DNA of 64,000 nucleotides from Bacteroidota bacterium (GTDB lineage Bacteria; Bacteroidota; Bacteroidia; Palsa-948): contig PLUL01000006.1 in assembly GCA_003164895.1 (NCBI GenBank), positions 19,504-83,503 on the forward strand. Reading direction: 5' to 3'. Below are positions 37,980-46,159 of the stretch, piece by piece. Position numbers and translations under genes: made by a program. A model generated the notes under the pieces. The model ran no database searches. It saw nothing but the letters and a program-made list of their open reading frames with translations, and had not been told where the DNA came from. The stretch's first letter is position 1. The number at the start of each line of letters is the position of its first letter.

Positions 37980-39527
37980 TCAATGGCTCAAAATTATCTT
38001 TTTTGTGGCAACTCCTTGCTCATTTTTTATTTTCATAAAGTAAACTCCATCCGGTGTTGCGCTCAAATCAATTTGTTGATTTTGAGATTTGATGATTTGC
38101 CGATTAATACGTTCTCCGAGAACATTATATATTTCCATTTGCGCATTTTCAAATTTACTCATCTGAACATTAAAAACTCCTTTGGTTGGATTGGGATAAA
38201 TATTTATTAAATCGTTTGATATAATTTCATTTACCGCAGTAGCAGGAGAGCAAGTGCTGTCAATAGGCATAAAATTAATAAGTCCGTAATTTATATTATC
38301 ATAACCATCATAAATTACTGCTCTTGTAGAAGCAGAATCGGGAGTACACCAGAAATTATGAGTTGCGTTGATATTGCCGTTTGATGTATATTTTATGTCA
38401 TAAGTAGTGTTATTGCATATCCTGTTACAAGTAATAGTACTGTTTTTATTATTTAAAGTAATTCCCAAAGTATTATTCTCAATTATATTTTTTGTAATTG
38501 TAAACGCTCCTAAATTATCAACAATACCAATGCTTCCATATCTAATTGTGTTTCCACTTATAATAGCAAAGCCATTTAAGTTGAAACTTTCATCTTGAAT
38601 ATTGTCTCCAGTATTATGTTCAATAATGTTTCCAAGGATTACTGAAACAGCTGTTTGAATACCTTCTCCATTGTACCTTATATAGCAGTTAACGACAGAA
38701 TCACCATTTGCAGATATTCCAAGTACACTATTTGAATCAATTGTACAATTTTTTATTCTGTTTTCACTACTACTTTTAATTCCTGTTTGATTGTATTTAA
38801 AAGAACAATTATTTGCTGCGGTATAGGTAGGAATCAGTCCTGTTTGATTGGAGTTAAAAATGCAATTATTAATTTGGCTATGATTACCGCCAGATTGTAA
38901 CCCTGTTCCATTATTTGAAAAATAACAATTATTGATGGTTGCAGAAACCAACTCAGTTAATATCATACCATAGTTTAAATTGTTTTTGAAATTACAGGAA
39001 TCTATAAAAGCAATGCCAGTGTACGACCATGTCATCCCTTCATAGCCAATAAAATATACTCCCCAGTTATTAAAATTGAAATTACAATTTTTGATAATTA
39101 ATGAATCAGAAATAGATGAGTACAAAGTAGGAGATAAGTTAATTCCATAATTCGCATATTGAAAAGTACAATAGTTAAATTTTGAAGACATGTTTTCTCC
39201 GTTCAAGTATATTGAATTCCAAATTCCCACAGTTGGAGAAGGTGAGTTACTTGTAAACGAAATAGAATCAGTAAGTGTCCCAATCGCAATCAACCCTGAT
39301 TGCCTCAACTCAATTCGCATCCCATTATTAAACTTCACCGTTACTCCCGGCTGTATGGTAAGTGTTACGCCAGGAAAAACAACCACGGTATCAGTAACTA
39401 TATAAGGGCTATTTGCTTGTGTCCAAGAGGTGTTGCTATAAATACCACCGCTTACGTTGGTTTGGGCTTGGGCGCAATTGATGATAATGGTAATACCCGT
39501 GATGATAAGAATGTAAAATTTTTTCAT
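37980..39527 (-). CDS. Secreted parallel beta-helix protein with T9SS sorting domain
   Basis: 515 residues: signal peptide (1-21, ending AQAQ), a right-handed parallel beta-helix made of many short Asn-rich coils (about 100-420, such as IKNCNFNFNNWGVYF), and a type A T9SS C-terminal domain (about 440-515). The sorting domain contains NIYPNPTKGVFNVQ, MEIYNVLGERI, and the terminal GVYFMKIKNEQGVATKKIIL. It is exported by Sec, then across the outer membrane by the Por secretion system. Ligand or substrate unknown; such helices often bind or cut polysaccharide. Confidence 0.88.
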   Translation of the reverse strand: MKKFYILIITGITIIINCAQAQTNVSGGIYSNTSWTQANSPYIVTDTVVVFPGVTLTIQPGVTVKFNNGMRIELRQSGLIAIGTLTDSISFTSNSPSPTVGIWNSIYLNGENMSSKFNYCTFQYANYGINLSPTLYSSISDSLIIKNCNFNFNNWGVYFIGYEGMTWSYTGIAFIDSCNFKNNLNYGMILTELVSATINNCYFSNNGTGLQSGGNHSQINNCIFNSNQTGLIPTYTAANNCSFKYNQTGIKSSSENRIKNCTIDSNSVLGISANGDSVVNCYIRYNGEGIQTAVSVILGNIIEHNTGDNIQDESFNLNGFAIISGNTIRYGSIGIVDNLGAFTITKNIIENNTLGITLNNKNSTITCNRICNNTTYDIKYTSNGNINATHNFWCTPDSASTRAVIYDGYDNINYGLINFMPIDSTCSPATAVNEIISNDLINIYPNPTKGVFNVQMSKFENAQMEIYNVLGERINRQIIKSQNQQIDLSATPDGVYFMKIKNEQGVATKKIILSH

Positions 39528-39572
39528 TTTTTCAAGTTATTAGCAAATTTTGCTTGTTTTTGTATGTTTCGT

Positions 39573-39866
39573 AATTGCAATATGTATTATCATAATTACA
39601 ATATGCCATATCCCAATTACAATATGTATTATTCTAATTCAAATATTTGTTATTGTAATTACAATAGTTGTTTTCTTGATTAAAATAACTGTTTTCCCAA
39701 TTAGGATTCCTGTTATTGTAATTACGATTCCTGTTTTCCTAATTATGATTCCTGTTATTGTAATTACAATTCCTGTTTTCCTAATTGGAATTCCTGTTAT
39801 CCCAATTATGATTCCTGTTTTTTGAGTTAAAATTCATGATTTTGTTATTGCTAAATCAGTTCCTTT
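39573..39866. repeat. 21-bp tandem array, 14 units
   Basis: Fourteen units of exactly 21 bp without a single indel, typically AATTAyGATTCCTGTT plus TTCCT or ATTGT. Adjacent units alternate between the TTTTCCT and TTATTGT endings in the middle. It fills almost all of the 354-bp gap between two T9SS cargo genes (39528-39881). Frames through it on the plus strand stay open, giving 7-residue repeats that I regard as non-genic. 21 bp equals three heptamers and two helical turns. Confidence 0.9.
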
Positions 39867-39881
39867 TAATTATAAATGACT

Positions 39882-42698
39882 TTATTTAACTATAACTATC
39901 TTTCTTGTTTCTAATGCTTTATCCGATTTTATAACGCAGTAATAAATCCCATTTGGAACATCAAGATTGATGATTGATGATTGACTATTGATGGTTGATG
40001 AATAAGCTTTTTCTCCACGCACATTATAAATTGATAATTGATAATTATCAATTGTCAATTGCACATTATTCATTTGTATTAAAAACTTGCCATTGCTTGG
40101 ATTTGGATAAACATCAAACGTTAAACTTGCATTTTGTACATTAAGCACAGCAGCAACATCACCCTTGCTGGTAATGTTGGTTGTATAAATTCCGTGCGAG
40201 TGAGTTGCCACCGCTACTAAACCATCTGTTGTTCTGAAATCTATCATATCGCAAATTGCATTTCCAATGGTTGCTGCTCCCTGTTGCGCCCAAAGGGTAG
40301 ATGCGTCCACGAGGGTATCGGTTGCATACATGCCTGTGCTTGTCGCGGCAAGAAACACAGTGCCGTTAACAACAGGCATAATGCTCACCCATCGCACCGA
40401 AGGACCATTGCCCGCTCCGGTTAGGTTAGAATTCTGTTCAAGATTGCCTGCAACTAGTTTCCATGTGGGAGCAATTGAATCAGCATTGGTGGTATAAAAA
40501 ATACTATACACATTGTAGTTGGAAAATGCCACTATCACTTTTCTTGAATCGGTTGGGTCAATGGCAATGCAAGAAACATTTGCTCCGTTTGGAAATGCTG
40601 CGCCTGTAATGTCAACCGCTGTAGGTGTTCCGGTATTTGCATTGTCAACGCGATAAACATTTTTACTGCTTGTTCCGTAATACAACCTATTGGCAGGATT
40701 AGTAGAAACAGCAAGCGCGGTAATGGTTGCTCCTGCGGTTGGAACAGTATCGGGGAACATGGTCCAGCCAGTGCTGATGGAATCCCATCCACCAGGAAGC
40801 GATGGATTTTGAAGAGGAATACTATTCAAGTTGTCATTTCTCCAGAGGTTTTTTCCTCCGGCAAGATACATGATGTTGTTATTATTCGGGTCAAGAATGT
40901 ATGGATTTACGAACTGGTAACCTTTTCCTCCAATGGGATCAATCCTTCTGCGGGCGAGTACGTTTCCTGCGGCATCAAGCTGCATCTTTTGCATCTTTCC
41001 GTTCTGAATGGAAAAATAATAATTCAACTTGTTGTTTGCAACGGCACAATAAGAGCCATCTCCAAAAAACACAGGCGACCAAATTTTTTGCGGATTATTT
41101 GAATTCACAAACCAACTGTTGTTATCCTGCAACCCTCCAATAATGGTACTGTCGTTTGCGCTGGTGCTTGCATGATCAAGCGCCACAGTGTAAAACATAG
41201 AAGTGAGGTATCCGTTGTTCATCGGAGTCCATGCCACAGTGTCTGCCATAAAGTTTGCGGATTTATAAACTCCACCATCGTTGGAACTGTACAAAATATT
41301 ATTAGCCATATCAAAAACAATTTCGTGCTGATCAGGATGATGATTCAGATATTTGGCTGTGTTAGGAGGAACGCTTCCTTGTTTGTATCCGCCAATTAAT
41401 TTTGTGTTGTTCGGTGAAAAAAATCCATCATTGGAACGGTAAAGATTTGTTCCTCCGAGAAAAACTACTGCGGTGTCATTCGGTTTAAATTTTACCAGCA
41501 TGTCATAACCACCCTGCACATTTTGTTTGTCATTGACTCCGCCTGTGGTAGGAAGATTGGCTGACAAGTCATACCACTTTGGAGTAGTGGCGTTGTAATG
41601 ATATTTCCACAAGCTGTTCCATTCCACCTGCCCGAGAAAGTTTGTATCAGGAGTTCCAAATCCCGTAGTAGTTCCCGCCCAAAAATAAACCTGATTTTGA
41701 TCCGAGGGAGAAATTCCGATTTTTATTCTTCCAAAGGTAGTTGGAAAGTTGGTGGGAGTAATGTTTGTCCAATTAATTCCGTCAGGTGAACGCCAGATTC
41801 CTTTTTCCGAAGCACCGCCATCGCTGCTAAATGTTGCATATACAACTCCTGAATCAGATACTGCTACATCTGTGAAATAAGAATAAGGAGCTGTAAGCCC
41901 TGTACCTTTTGTTATTGTCCACGATGTTCCGCCATTAATGCTTTTGTAAATAGCGTTGTAAACGGCAGCATACACTACACCATTTGCAGTTGTGTCAGAA
42001 GGATTTATTGCAGTGTTCCAGATGAGGTCCCATATACTATTAAAAGTTTGCGGAGCATTTGCCGCAGTTGCCGGAAGTGAATTCCATGTTTGCCCTCCAT
42101 CGGTAGATTTGTACATTCCGTTGCCAAGATAATATGCTCCCGATGCACCGGCAGATTGTCCGTATCCTTCTCCTGTGCCAACGTACCACGTGTTAGTTTT
42201 TCCGACTCTCGTATCCTGAGCAATGCACGAAATACTTTGATGCGCAATTCCCCATGTTTGAGTCCATGATGTCCCTCCGTTTGTAGATGTCCACATTCCT
42301 CCCGAAGTGGAACCGGCAAGCAATTTATTTGAGTTAGCTGCATCAATAGCAAAGGCGCGAGTTCTGCCTCCAACATTCCACGGACCGCGTGATTGCCAGT
42401 TAAGATTATTTGCAGAATCTAAATGGAATCCTTTTGCAAACGGAGAAATAAATCCCGGCAGGGTAGAGGCATACTCCAATTCTTTTTGCCGTATATTATC
42501 CGGAATTCTTCCTGTTTCAGGATCGCGCAAGCGGTGAAGTTCATATTGAGCAAAATCCGCAGCATCTTCCGTTTCGCGAGCGGAAGAGTTTACATCTTTC
42601 GAAATACTTTTAGCAGGAGAGGATGAAAAATCTGAAATGTAGAATACAATTCCCGCAGAGAAAAGAAAAGCAGGAACAAATGAGTAAAATTGTTTCAT
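39882..42698 (-). CDS. Secreted BNR/sortilin-like beta-propeller with T9SS sorting domain
   Basis: 938 residues: signal or anchor helix (about 5-22), then a large propeller region with repeated Asp-box motifs (STNGGTSWTQTW, STDGGQTWNSLP, SINGGTSWTITK, SPDGINWTNI) typical of BNR/sialidase-fold and VPS10-like proteins. The C-terminus is a T9SS type A sorting domain (about 860-938; YPNPSNGKFLIQ, LSIYNVRGEKA, GIYYCVIKSD). Its codons contain two heptamer arrays. A secreted or surface adhesin or hydrolase role is inferred. A TACATTTA box (42721-42728) lies 22 nt upstream of the ATG. Confidence 0.88.
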   Translation of the reverse strand: MKQFYSFVPAFLFSAGIVFYISDFSSSPAKSISKDVNSSARETEDAADFAQYELHRLRDPETGRIPDNIRQKELEYASTLPGFISPFAKGFHLDSANNLNWQSRGPWNVGGRTRAFAIDAANSNKLLAGSTSGGMWTSTNGGTSWTQTWGIAHQSISCIAQDTRVGKTNTWYVGTGEGYGQSAGASGAYYLGNGMYKSTDGGQTWNSLPATAANAPQTFNSIWDLIWNTAINPSDTTANGVVYAAVYNAIYKSINGGTSWTITKGTGLTAPYSYFTDVAVSDSGVVYATFSSDGGASEKGIWRSPDGINWTNITPTNFPTTFGRIKIGISPSDQNQVYFWAGTTTGFGTPDTNFLGQVEWNSLWKYHYNATTPKWYDLSANLPTTGGVNDKQNVQGGYDMLVKFKPNDTAVVFLGGTNLYRSNDGFFSPNNTKLIGGYKQGSVPPNTAKYLNHHPDQHEIVFDMANNILYSSNDGGVYKSANFMADTVAWTPMNNGYLTSMFYTVALDHASTSANDSTIIGGLQDNNSWFVNSNNPQKIWSPVFFGDGSYCAVANNKLNYYFSIQNGKMQKMQLDAAGNVLARRRIDPIGGKGYQFVNPYILDPNNNNIMYLAGGKNLWRNDNLNSIPLQNPSLPGGWDSISTGWTMFPDTVPTAGATITALAVSTNPANRLYYGTSSKNVYRVDNANTGTPTAVDITGAAFPNGANVSCIAIDPTDSRKVIVAFSNYNVYSIFYTTNADSIAPTWKLVAGNLEQNSNLTGAGNGPSVRWVSIMPVVNGTVFLAATSTGMYATDTLVDASTLWAQQGAATIGNAICDMIDFRTTDGLVAVATHSHGIYTTNITSKGDVAAVLNVQNASLTFDVYPNPSNGKFLIQMNNVQLTIDNYQLSIYNVRGEKAYSSTINSQSSIINLDVPNGIYYCVIKSDKALETRKIVIVK
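39965..40006. repeat. Heptamer array in T9SS sorting domain, first block
   Basis: Six units: GATTGAT twice, GATTGAC, TATTGAT, GGTTGAT, GAATAAG. On the minus strand they encode AYSSTINSQSSIIN of the sorting domain of the 938-residue protein. Confidence 0.65.
40029..40077. repeat. Heptamer array in T9SS sorting domain, strand-switching block
   Basis: Seven units: AATTGAT twice, AATTATC, AATTGTC, AATTGCA, CATTATT, CATTTGT. The motif turns into its reverse complement at the perfect palindrome TTGATAATTATCAA (40038-40051 region). It encodes MNNVQLTIDNYQLSI on the minus strand. Confidence 0.65.
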
Positions 42699-42749
42699 GA
42701 TGAATGAAATTAGTATTTGATAAATGTAAGAATTTTGTTTGATATTATC

Positions 42750-43895
42750 TTAGGCTTCGACTTTACTCCTTTGCTTTTTCACAACAGAAGACTTTTTCTC
42801 TGCCATCAACTTCACAAAATCATCAAACAAATAACGGGAGTCGTGAGGTCCGGCGGATGCTTCGGGATGGTATTGCACGCAAAACACGGGTTTGTGTTTC
42901 ATTCTTAATCCTTCAACGGTGCCATCATTCAGATTGATGTGAGAAATCTGGATGTTCTTATTTTTCTTCGCATCTTTTTCATCCACAGCAAATCCGTGAT
43001 TCTGAGAAGTGATCTCATCTCCGCCAGTAAGAATATTTTGCACGGGATGATTAATTCCTCTGTGCCCGTTAAACATTTTGTAAGTTTTTATTCCATTGGT
43101 CTGTGCAATGATCTGATGACCCAGACAAATTCCAAAAACAGGAAGATCACTCTCAATTAATTCACTCACTGTTTCAACTACTTGAGGCATTGCAGCAGGA
43201 TCACCGGGTCCATTGGAAATAAAAATTCCATCGGGTTTCCATTTCAGCATTTCAGATGCTTTGGTTCCCATCGGAAAAACCTGCACGTAGCAATCTCTTT
43301 CGTTTAAACAGCGAAGAATATTTTTCTTAATTCCAAGATCAAGTGCGGCAACCTTATATTTTGAAGAAGAATTTCCGGTGAAGTAAACTTTTTTTGTAGA
43401 AACTTTAGAAGAAAGTTCCAGTCCTTCCATTGAAGGAACTTTATCAAGAATCGCTTTCAGCTTTTTTATATCGGTGATTTCAGAAGAAATAATTGCGTTC
43501 ATTGCGCCTTTACTGCGAATGTAACGAACAACCGCTCGTGTGTCAACATCGGAAATAGCAACTACATTTTGCGCTTCAAAATAATCCTGAATAGATTCAG
43601 AAGCATCTTTGCGTGAATAAGTGATGTTGAAATTTTTGCAGACAAGTCCGCTTATCTTAATGCTGTCAGATTCAATTTCAGTTTTTGAGATTCCGTAATT
43701 ACCAATGTGAACGTGAGTAGTTACCAGCAATTGCCCGAAGTAGGAGGGATCTGTAAAAGTTTCCTGATAGCCGGTCATGCCCGTATTGAAGCAAAGCTCT
43801 CCGGTAGCGGTGCCGATTTTTCCTGCGGCTTTTCCGTGAAAAATTTTTCCGTCTTGCAAAAGAAGAATGGCAGGTTTTTTCTTGACGTATTTCAT
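42750..43895 (-). CDS. carA: Carbamoyl-phosphate synthase small subunit
   Basis: A 381-residue glutaminase subunit that hydrolyses Gln and channels ammonia to CarB for arginine and pyrimidine synthesis. The N-terminal domain has GELCFNTGMTGYQETFTDPS. The class I amidotransferase domain has the nucleophile Cys in FGICLGHQIIAQ and the His-Glu pair in CVQYHPEASAGPHDS. The C-terminus carries an unusual basic tail (KKSSVVKKQRSKVEA). carB is not in the window. A TAAATTTG box ends 5 nt before the ATG. Confidence 0.97.
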   Translation of the reverse strand: MKYVKKKPAILLLQDGKIFHGKAAGKIGTATGELCFNTGMTGYQETFTDPSYFGQLLVTTHVHIGNYGISKTEIESDSIKISGLVCKNFNITYSRKDASESIQDYFEAQNVVAISDVDTRAVVRYIRSKGAMNAIISSEITDIKKLKAILDKVPSMEGLELSSKVSTKKVYFTGNSSSKYKVAALDLGIKKNILRCLNERDCYVQVFPMGTKASEMLKWKPDGIFISNGPGDPAAMPQVVETVSELIESDLPVFGICLGHQIIAQTNGIKTYKMFNGHRGINHPVQNILTGGDEITSQNHGFAVDEKDAKKNKNIQISHINLNDGTVEGLRMKHKPVFCVQYHPEASAGPHDSRYLFDDFVKLMAEKKSSVVKKQRSKVEA

Positions 43896-43900
43896 TGCTG

Positions 43901-43908
43901 CAAATTTA
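43901..43908 (-). promoter_or_regulatory. TAnnTTTG promoter element of carA
   Basis: TAAATTTG on the minus strand, separated from the carA ATG by only CAGCA, so the message is expected to start at or beside the start codon. Confidence 0.45.
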
Positions 43909-44003
43909 CTTCATCCTTCTTTCATAGAAAAAGAAATTATTAACATTTCTTCCCAATAGAAAATTTTAAGGAAATACACGAATGTTGGAAGCGAAAAAAA
44001 ATG

Positions 44004-46142
44004 TCAAAATTTCATTCTCATTTCCACCGTAACTTCTGATTTTGTGTTTCCGTCAATTTCATTAAGTGTGCCTGCGCTGATAACATTTTGATTGGTATAA
44101 TACGTTTGAGAATATTTGAGCCAGAGCTGCATGTTTATGGTAAGGTTCAGGCTCATCATCAACGAAACCGAGCTTCCTTTATAATAGCAGGAGGGAATTG
44201 AGTAAGCACCGGGCACATCTTGCTCCATAGCGTAAATGCGTGAGTTGTAACTTTGTGTGTCGAACAATGTATAACGAAATGTAAAAGAGTATGATTTATA
44301 ACGCGCACTTTTATAAATCACGTCCTGATAAACCATGTACCCGTTTTCTTTTGGAGCAGAAGAATTATCCAGAACAATTAATTCAATCCGGTTGCGCAGC
44401 GTGAGTTGAGGTAGAACTTTATAGCTCACGTGCCATCTGTAATTGGTTTGCGTGTAAGGAATAATAAAATCAATTGTAACAGGAACACTGCTGTTTGTGA
44501 ATTTATCTCGTCTGCGCACACGAACATAAGTGCTGAATTTTTTATTTGGAATATAATCCAATTGGGTGAGAAAATCTGTTCCGTAAGATGGTGCGCTCAC
44601 CTGATATTTCAACCATGGAAAAACAAAATGGTCGTAAAACGCATTGAGCGTAATTGAATTTGTCGGCTTGATGGTAACGCCCATATACAATCCTTTCTCG
44701 TTAGATATTTGCGGAGAACTTTCGGTAAAAGCATTCGCAAATAAATTCTGATAGTTTGGTTGAATGTTTCGTTGAAGAACAGAAAAAGAAAGTTTCGGAT
44801 CGAGCGAAACGATGCAGCCGTTTACAAAAGCATATCCTCCGTTATCGCTCATGCTTGCTTCTCCAAAGAAATTAAAGTTGTGTAAGAGGAAAGAATAATC
44901 TGCTCCGAAATTTGTAAGATGTTTTCCTGTGAACTCAAATTGATTATACGTTTGAATATTGGGTAGGAGTGAAGCACTTAATATTGTATGCACTCCAGTT
45001 ATTCCAAATGAGAATTTTCTTTTTTGAAAAGAAGCATTTCCGCCAATTACAGTTTGCGTGATTGCATCTTCATCCACAATTTCTGAAGGCGTGGCGTGCA
45101 GTCCGGTGTTTTGAAGCGAAGAAACTGTGCCGGCTTCATTTACATTCACGGTATCTTGCGATGTAACATTGGCGTCAATCTTTTTTCTGGATAAAAATCC
45201 TGTAAACAGAAATGAATTCTTTTGTACCGACGCAGCAACTCCACGCATAAAATTATTTTCATTGGAAGAAGTGTAAGGACGAATTCCGGGAGCATATCTT
45301 TCAATATTCACAGCATCGGAACCTTTTCTATAAGCAAGACCCGACCACATCGTTAAGCCCTGTCCGAATCCAACCTGATAATCTCCGATGGCAAGCGATT
45401 TGAAAAAACCGATATTCCGCATGAACACATGAGCAGAATAAAAATCAAAACCGTTTTTTTGTTTTCCTTTCAGCAAAGTATCGTATCCGGGAAAATTAAA
45501 CTTTTGATTCTTTTTGAAAAACAATTCACCAGGATCTTTTTCGGCGGTGAATCCTGCGCTCACATTTGTTCCGAAATTAAATTTATATCTCGCGTAAAGT
45601 TTTTGAGGACTTCCGATGTATCGTGAATTCGGGCTTTTACTTATTCCTGCGGAATCAATTGTGGAAAATCCTTTTTGCTGTTCAAGAATCTGGGAACCTC
45701 GCAAAATAATTTCGTGGTTTCCATGCTGAAGAATTTCATTAAGTGAAGCGTGTGTTTGTTCTGTGATGTCTGAAACTTTTATGTATGGAAGAATTTTTTG
45801 TATCGTTTGATAGTCAAATCCGTCAATGCTCTGCAATTCGTAAATAGAAATCAGTTTTCCGTTTTTATGAATATGTTCCAGAAGATTTTCAATCTGCAAT
45901 TCATCCAATAAATTTAATTGATGAAGTTCATCTTTGTTTGTATTATTGAGATTGATCGGATGTTTTCGGTAATAATTCAGCGCTTCGACTAATTGTGTAT
46001 AATCCAAAGTTTCACTCTGAATATCTTCTGCAATGTTCTCTAATTTTTGTTCAATGGAATTATCAATGGTGTCTTGAGCAAAAGATGCTTCGGCTCCACT
46101 CAGCATGACAACCAGAAATAATTTTAATTTCCAATTAACCAT
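44004..46142 (-). CDS. Helix-hairpin-helix domain outer-membrane barrel protein
   Basis: 712 residues from the ATG at 46142; a longer frame to 46241 would overlap the ABC-F gene and put the signal peptide inside. After the signal peptide (ending SFAQ, about residue 22) come ComEA-like helix-hairpin-helix repeats (about 45-135: INLNNTNKDELHQL, LISIYELQSIDGFDYQTIQK). A long beta-strand-rich region follows (about 180-712) with alternating aromatic strands, probably an outer-membrane barrel. The pairing is seen in Bacteroidota but the function is unknown. It is the last gene of the pdxJ unit. Signal-peptide codons match a dispersed repeat. Confidence 0.8.
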   Translation of the reverse strand: MVNWKLKLFLVVMLSGAEASFAQDTIDNSIEQKLENIAEDIQSETLDYTQLVEALNYYRKHPINLNNTNKDELHQLNLLDELQIENLLEHIHKNGKLISIYELQSIDGFDYQTIQKILPYIKVSDITEQTHASLNEILQHGNHEIILRGSQILEQQKGFSTIDSAGISKSPNSRYIGSPQKLYARYKFNFGTNVSAGFTAEKDPGELFFKKNQKFNFPGYDTLLKGKQKNGFDFYSAHVFMRNIGFFKSLAIGDYQVGFGQGLTMWSGLAYRKGSDAVNIERYAPGIRPYTSSNENNFMRGVAASVQKNSFLFTGFLSRKKIDANVTSQDTVNVNEAGTVSSLQNTGLHATPSEIVDEDAITQTVIGGNASFQKRKFSFGITGVHTILSASLLPNIQTYNQFEFTGKHLTNFGADYSFLLHNFNFFGEASMSDNGGYAFVNGCIVSLDPKLSFSVLQRNIQPNYQNLFANAFTESSPQISNEKGLYMGVTIKPTNSITLNAFYDHFVFPWLKYQVSAPSYGTDFLTQLDYIPNKKFSTYVRVRRRDKFTNSSVPVTIDFIIPYTQTNYRWHVSYKVLPQLTLRNRIELIVLDNSSAPKENGYMVYQDVIYKSARYKSYSFTFRYTLFDTQSYNSRIYAMEQDVPGAYSIPSCYYKGSSVSLMMSLNLTINMQLWLKYSQTYYTNQNVISAGTLNEIDGNTKSEVTVEMRMKF
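46081..46112. repeat. Dispersed repeat copy in signal-peptide codons
   Basis: Read on the minus strand: GTTGTCATGCTGAGTGGAGC, then CGAAGCATCTTT. It encodes VVMLSGAEASF of the helix-hairpin-helix protein's signal peptide. The TGTCATGCTGAG...CGAAGCATCTT pattern resembles a repeat I have met as an intergenic element in many bacterial genomes; that link is recollection, not a search result. Confidence 0.45.
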
Positions 46143-46159
46143 CACGATTAATTTTATTC

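Noticed and set aside
38071..38101. Heptamer array in the sorting domain of the beta-helix protein
   Set aside because: AAATCAT/CAAATCT-like units hint at period 7 but are too few and too divergent to separate from AT-rich background.
37791..38210. 139-codon plus-strand frame
   Set aside because: Most of it is antisense to the T9SS sorting domain, with no recognisable domain.
39550..39825. Plus-strand reading frames through the 21-bp array giving 7-residue hydrophobic repeats
   Set aside because: The repeat lacks stops in two frames simply because 21 is a multiple of 3; composition is Ile/Val/Pro low complexity with no homology or start context.
39573..39866. CRISPR array
   Set aside because: Units are contiguous 21-mers without unique spacers and there are no cas genes.
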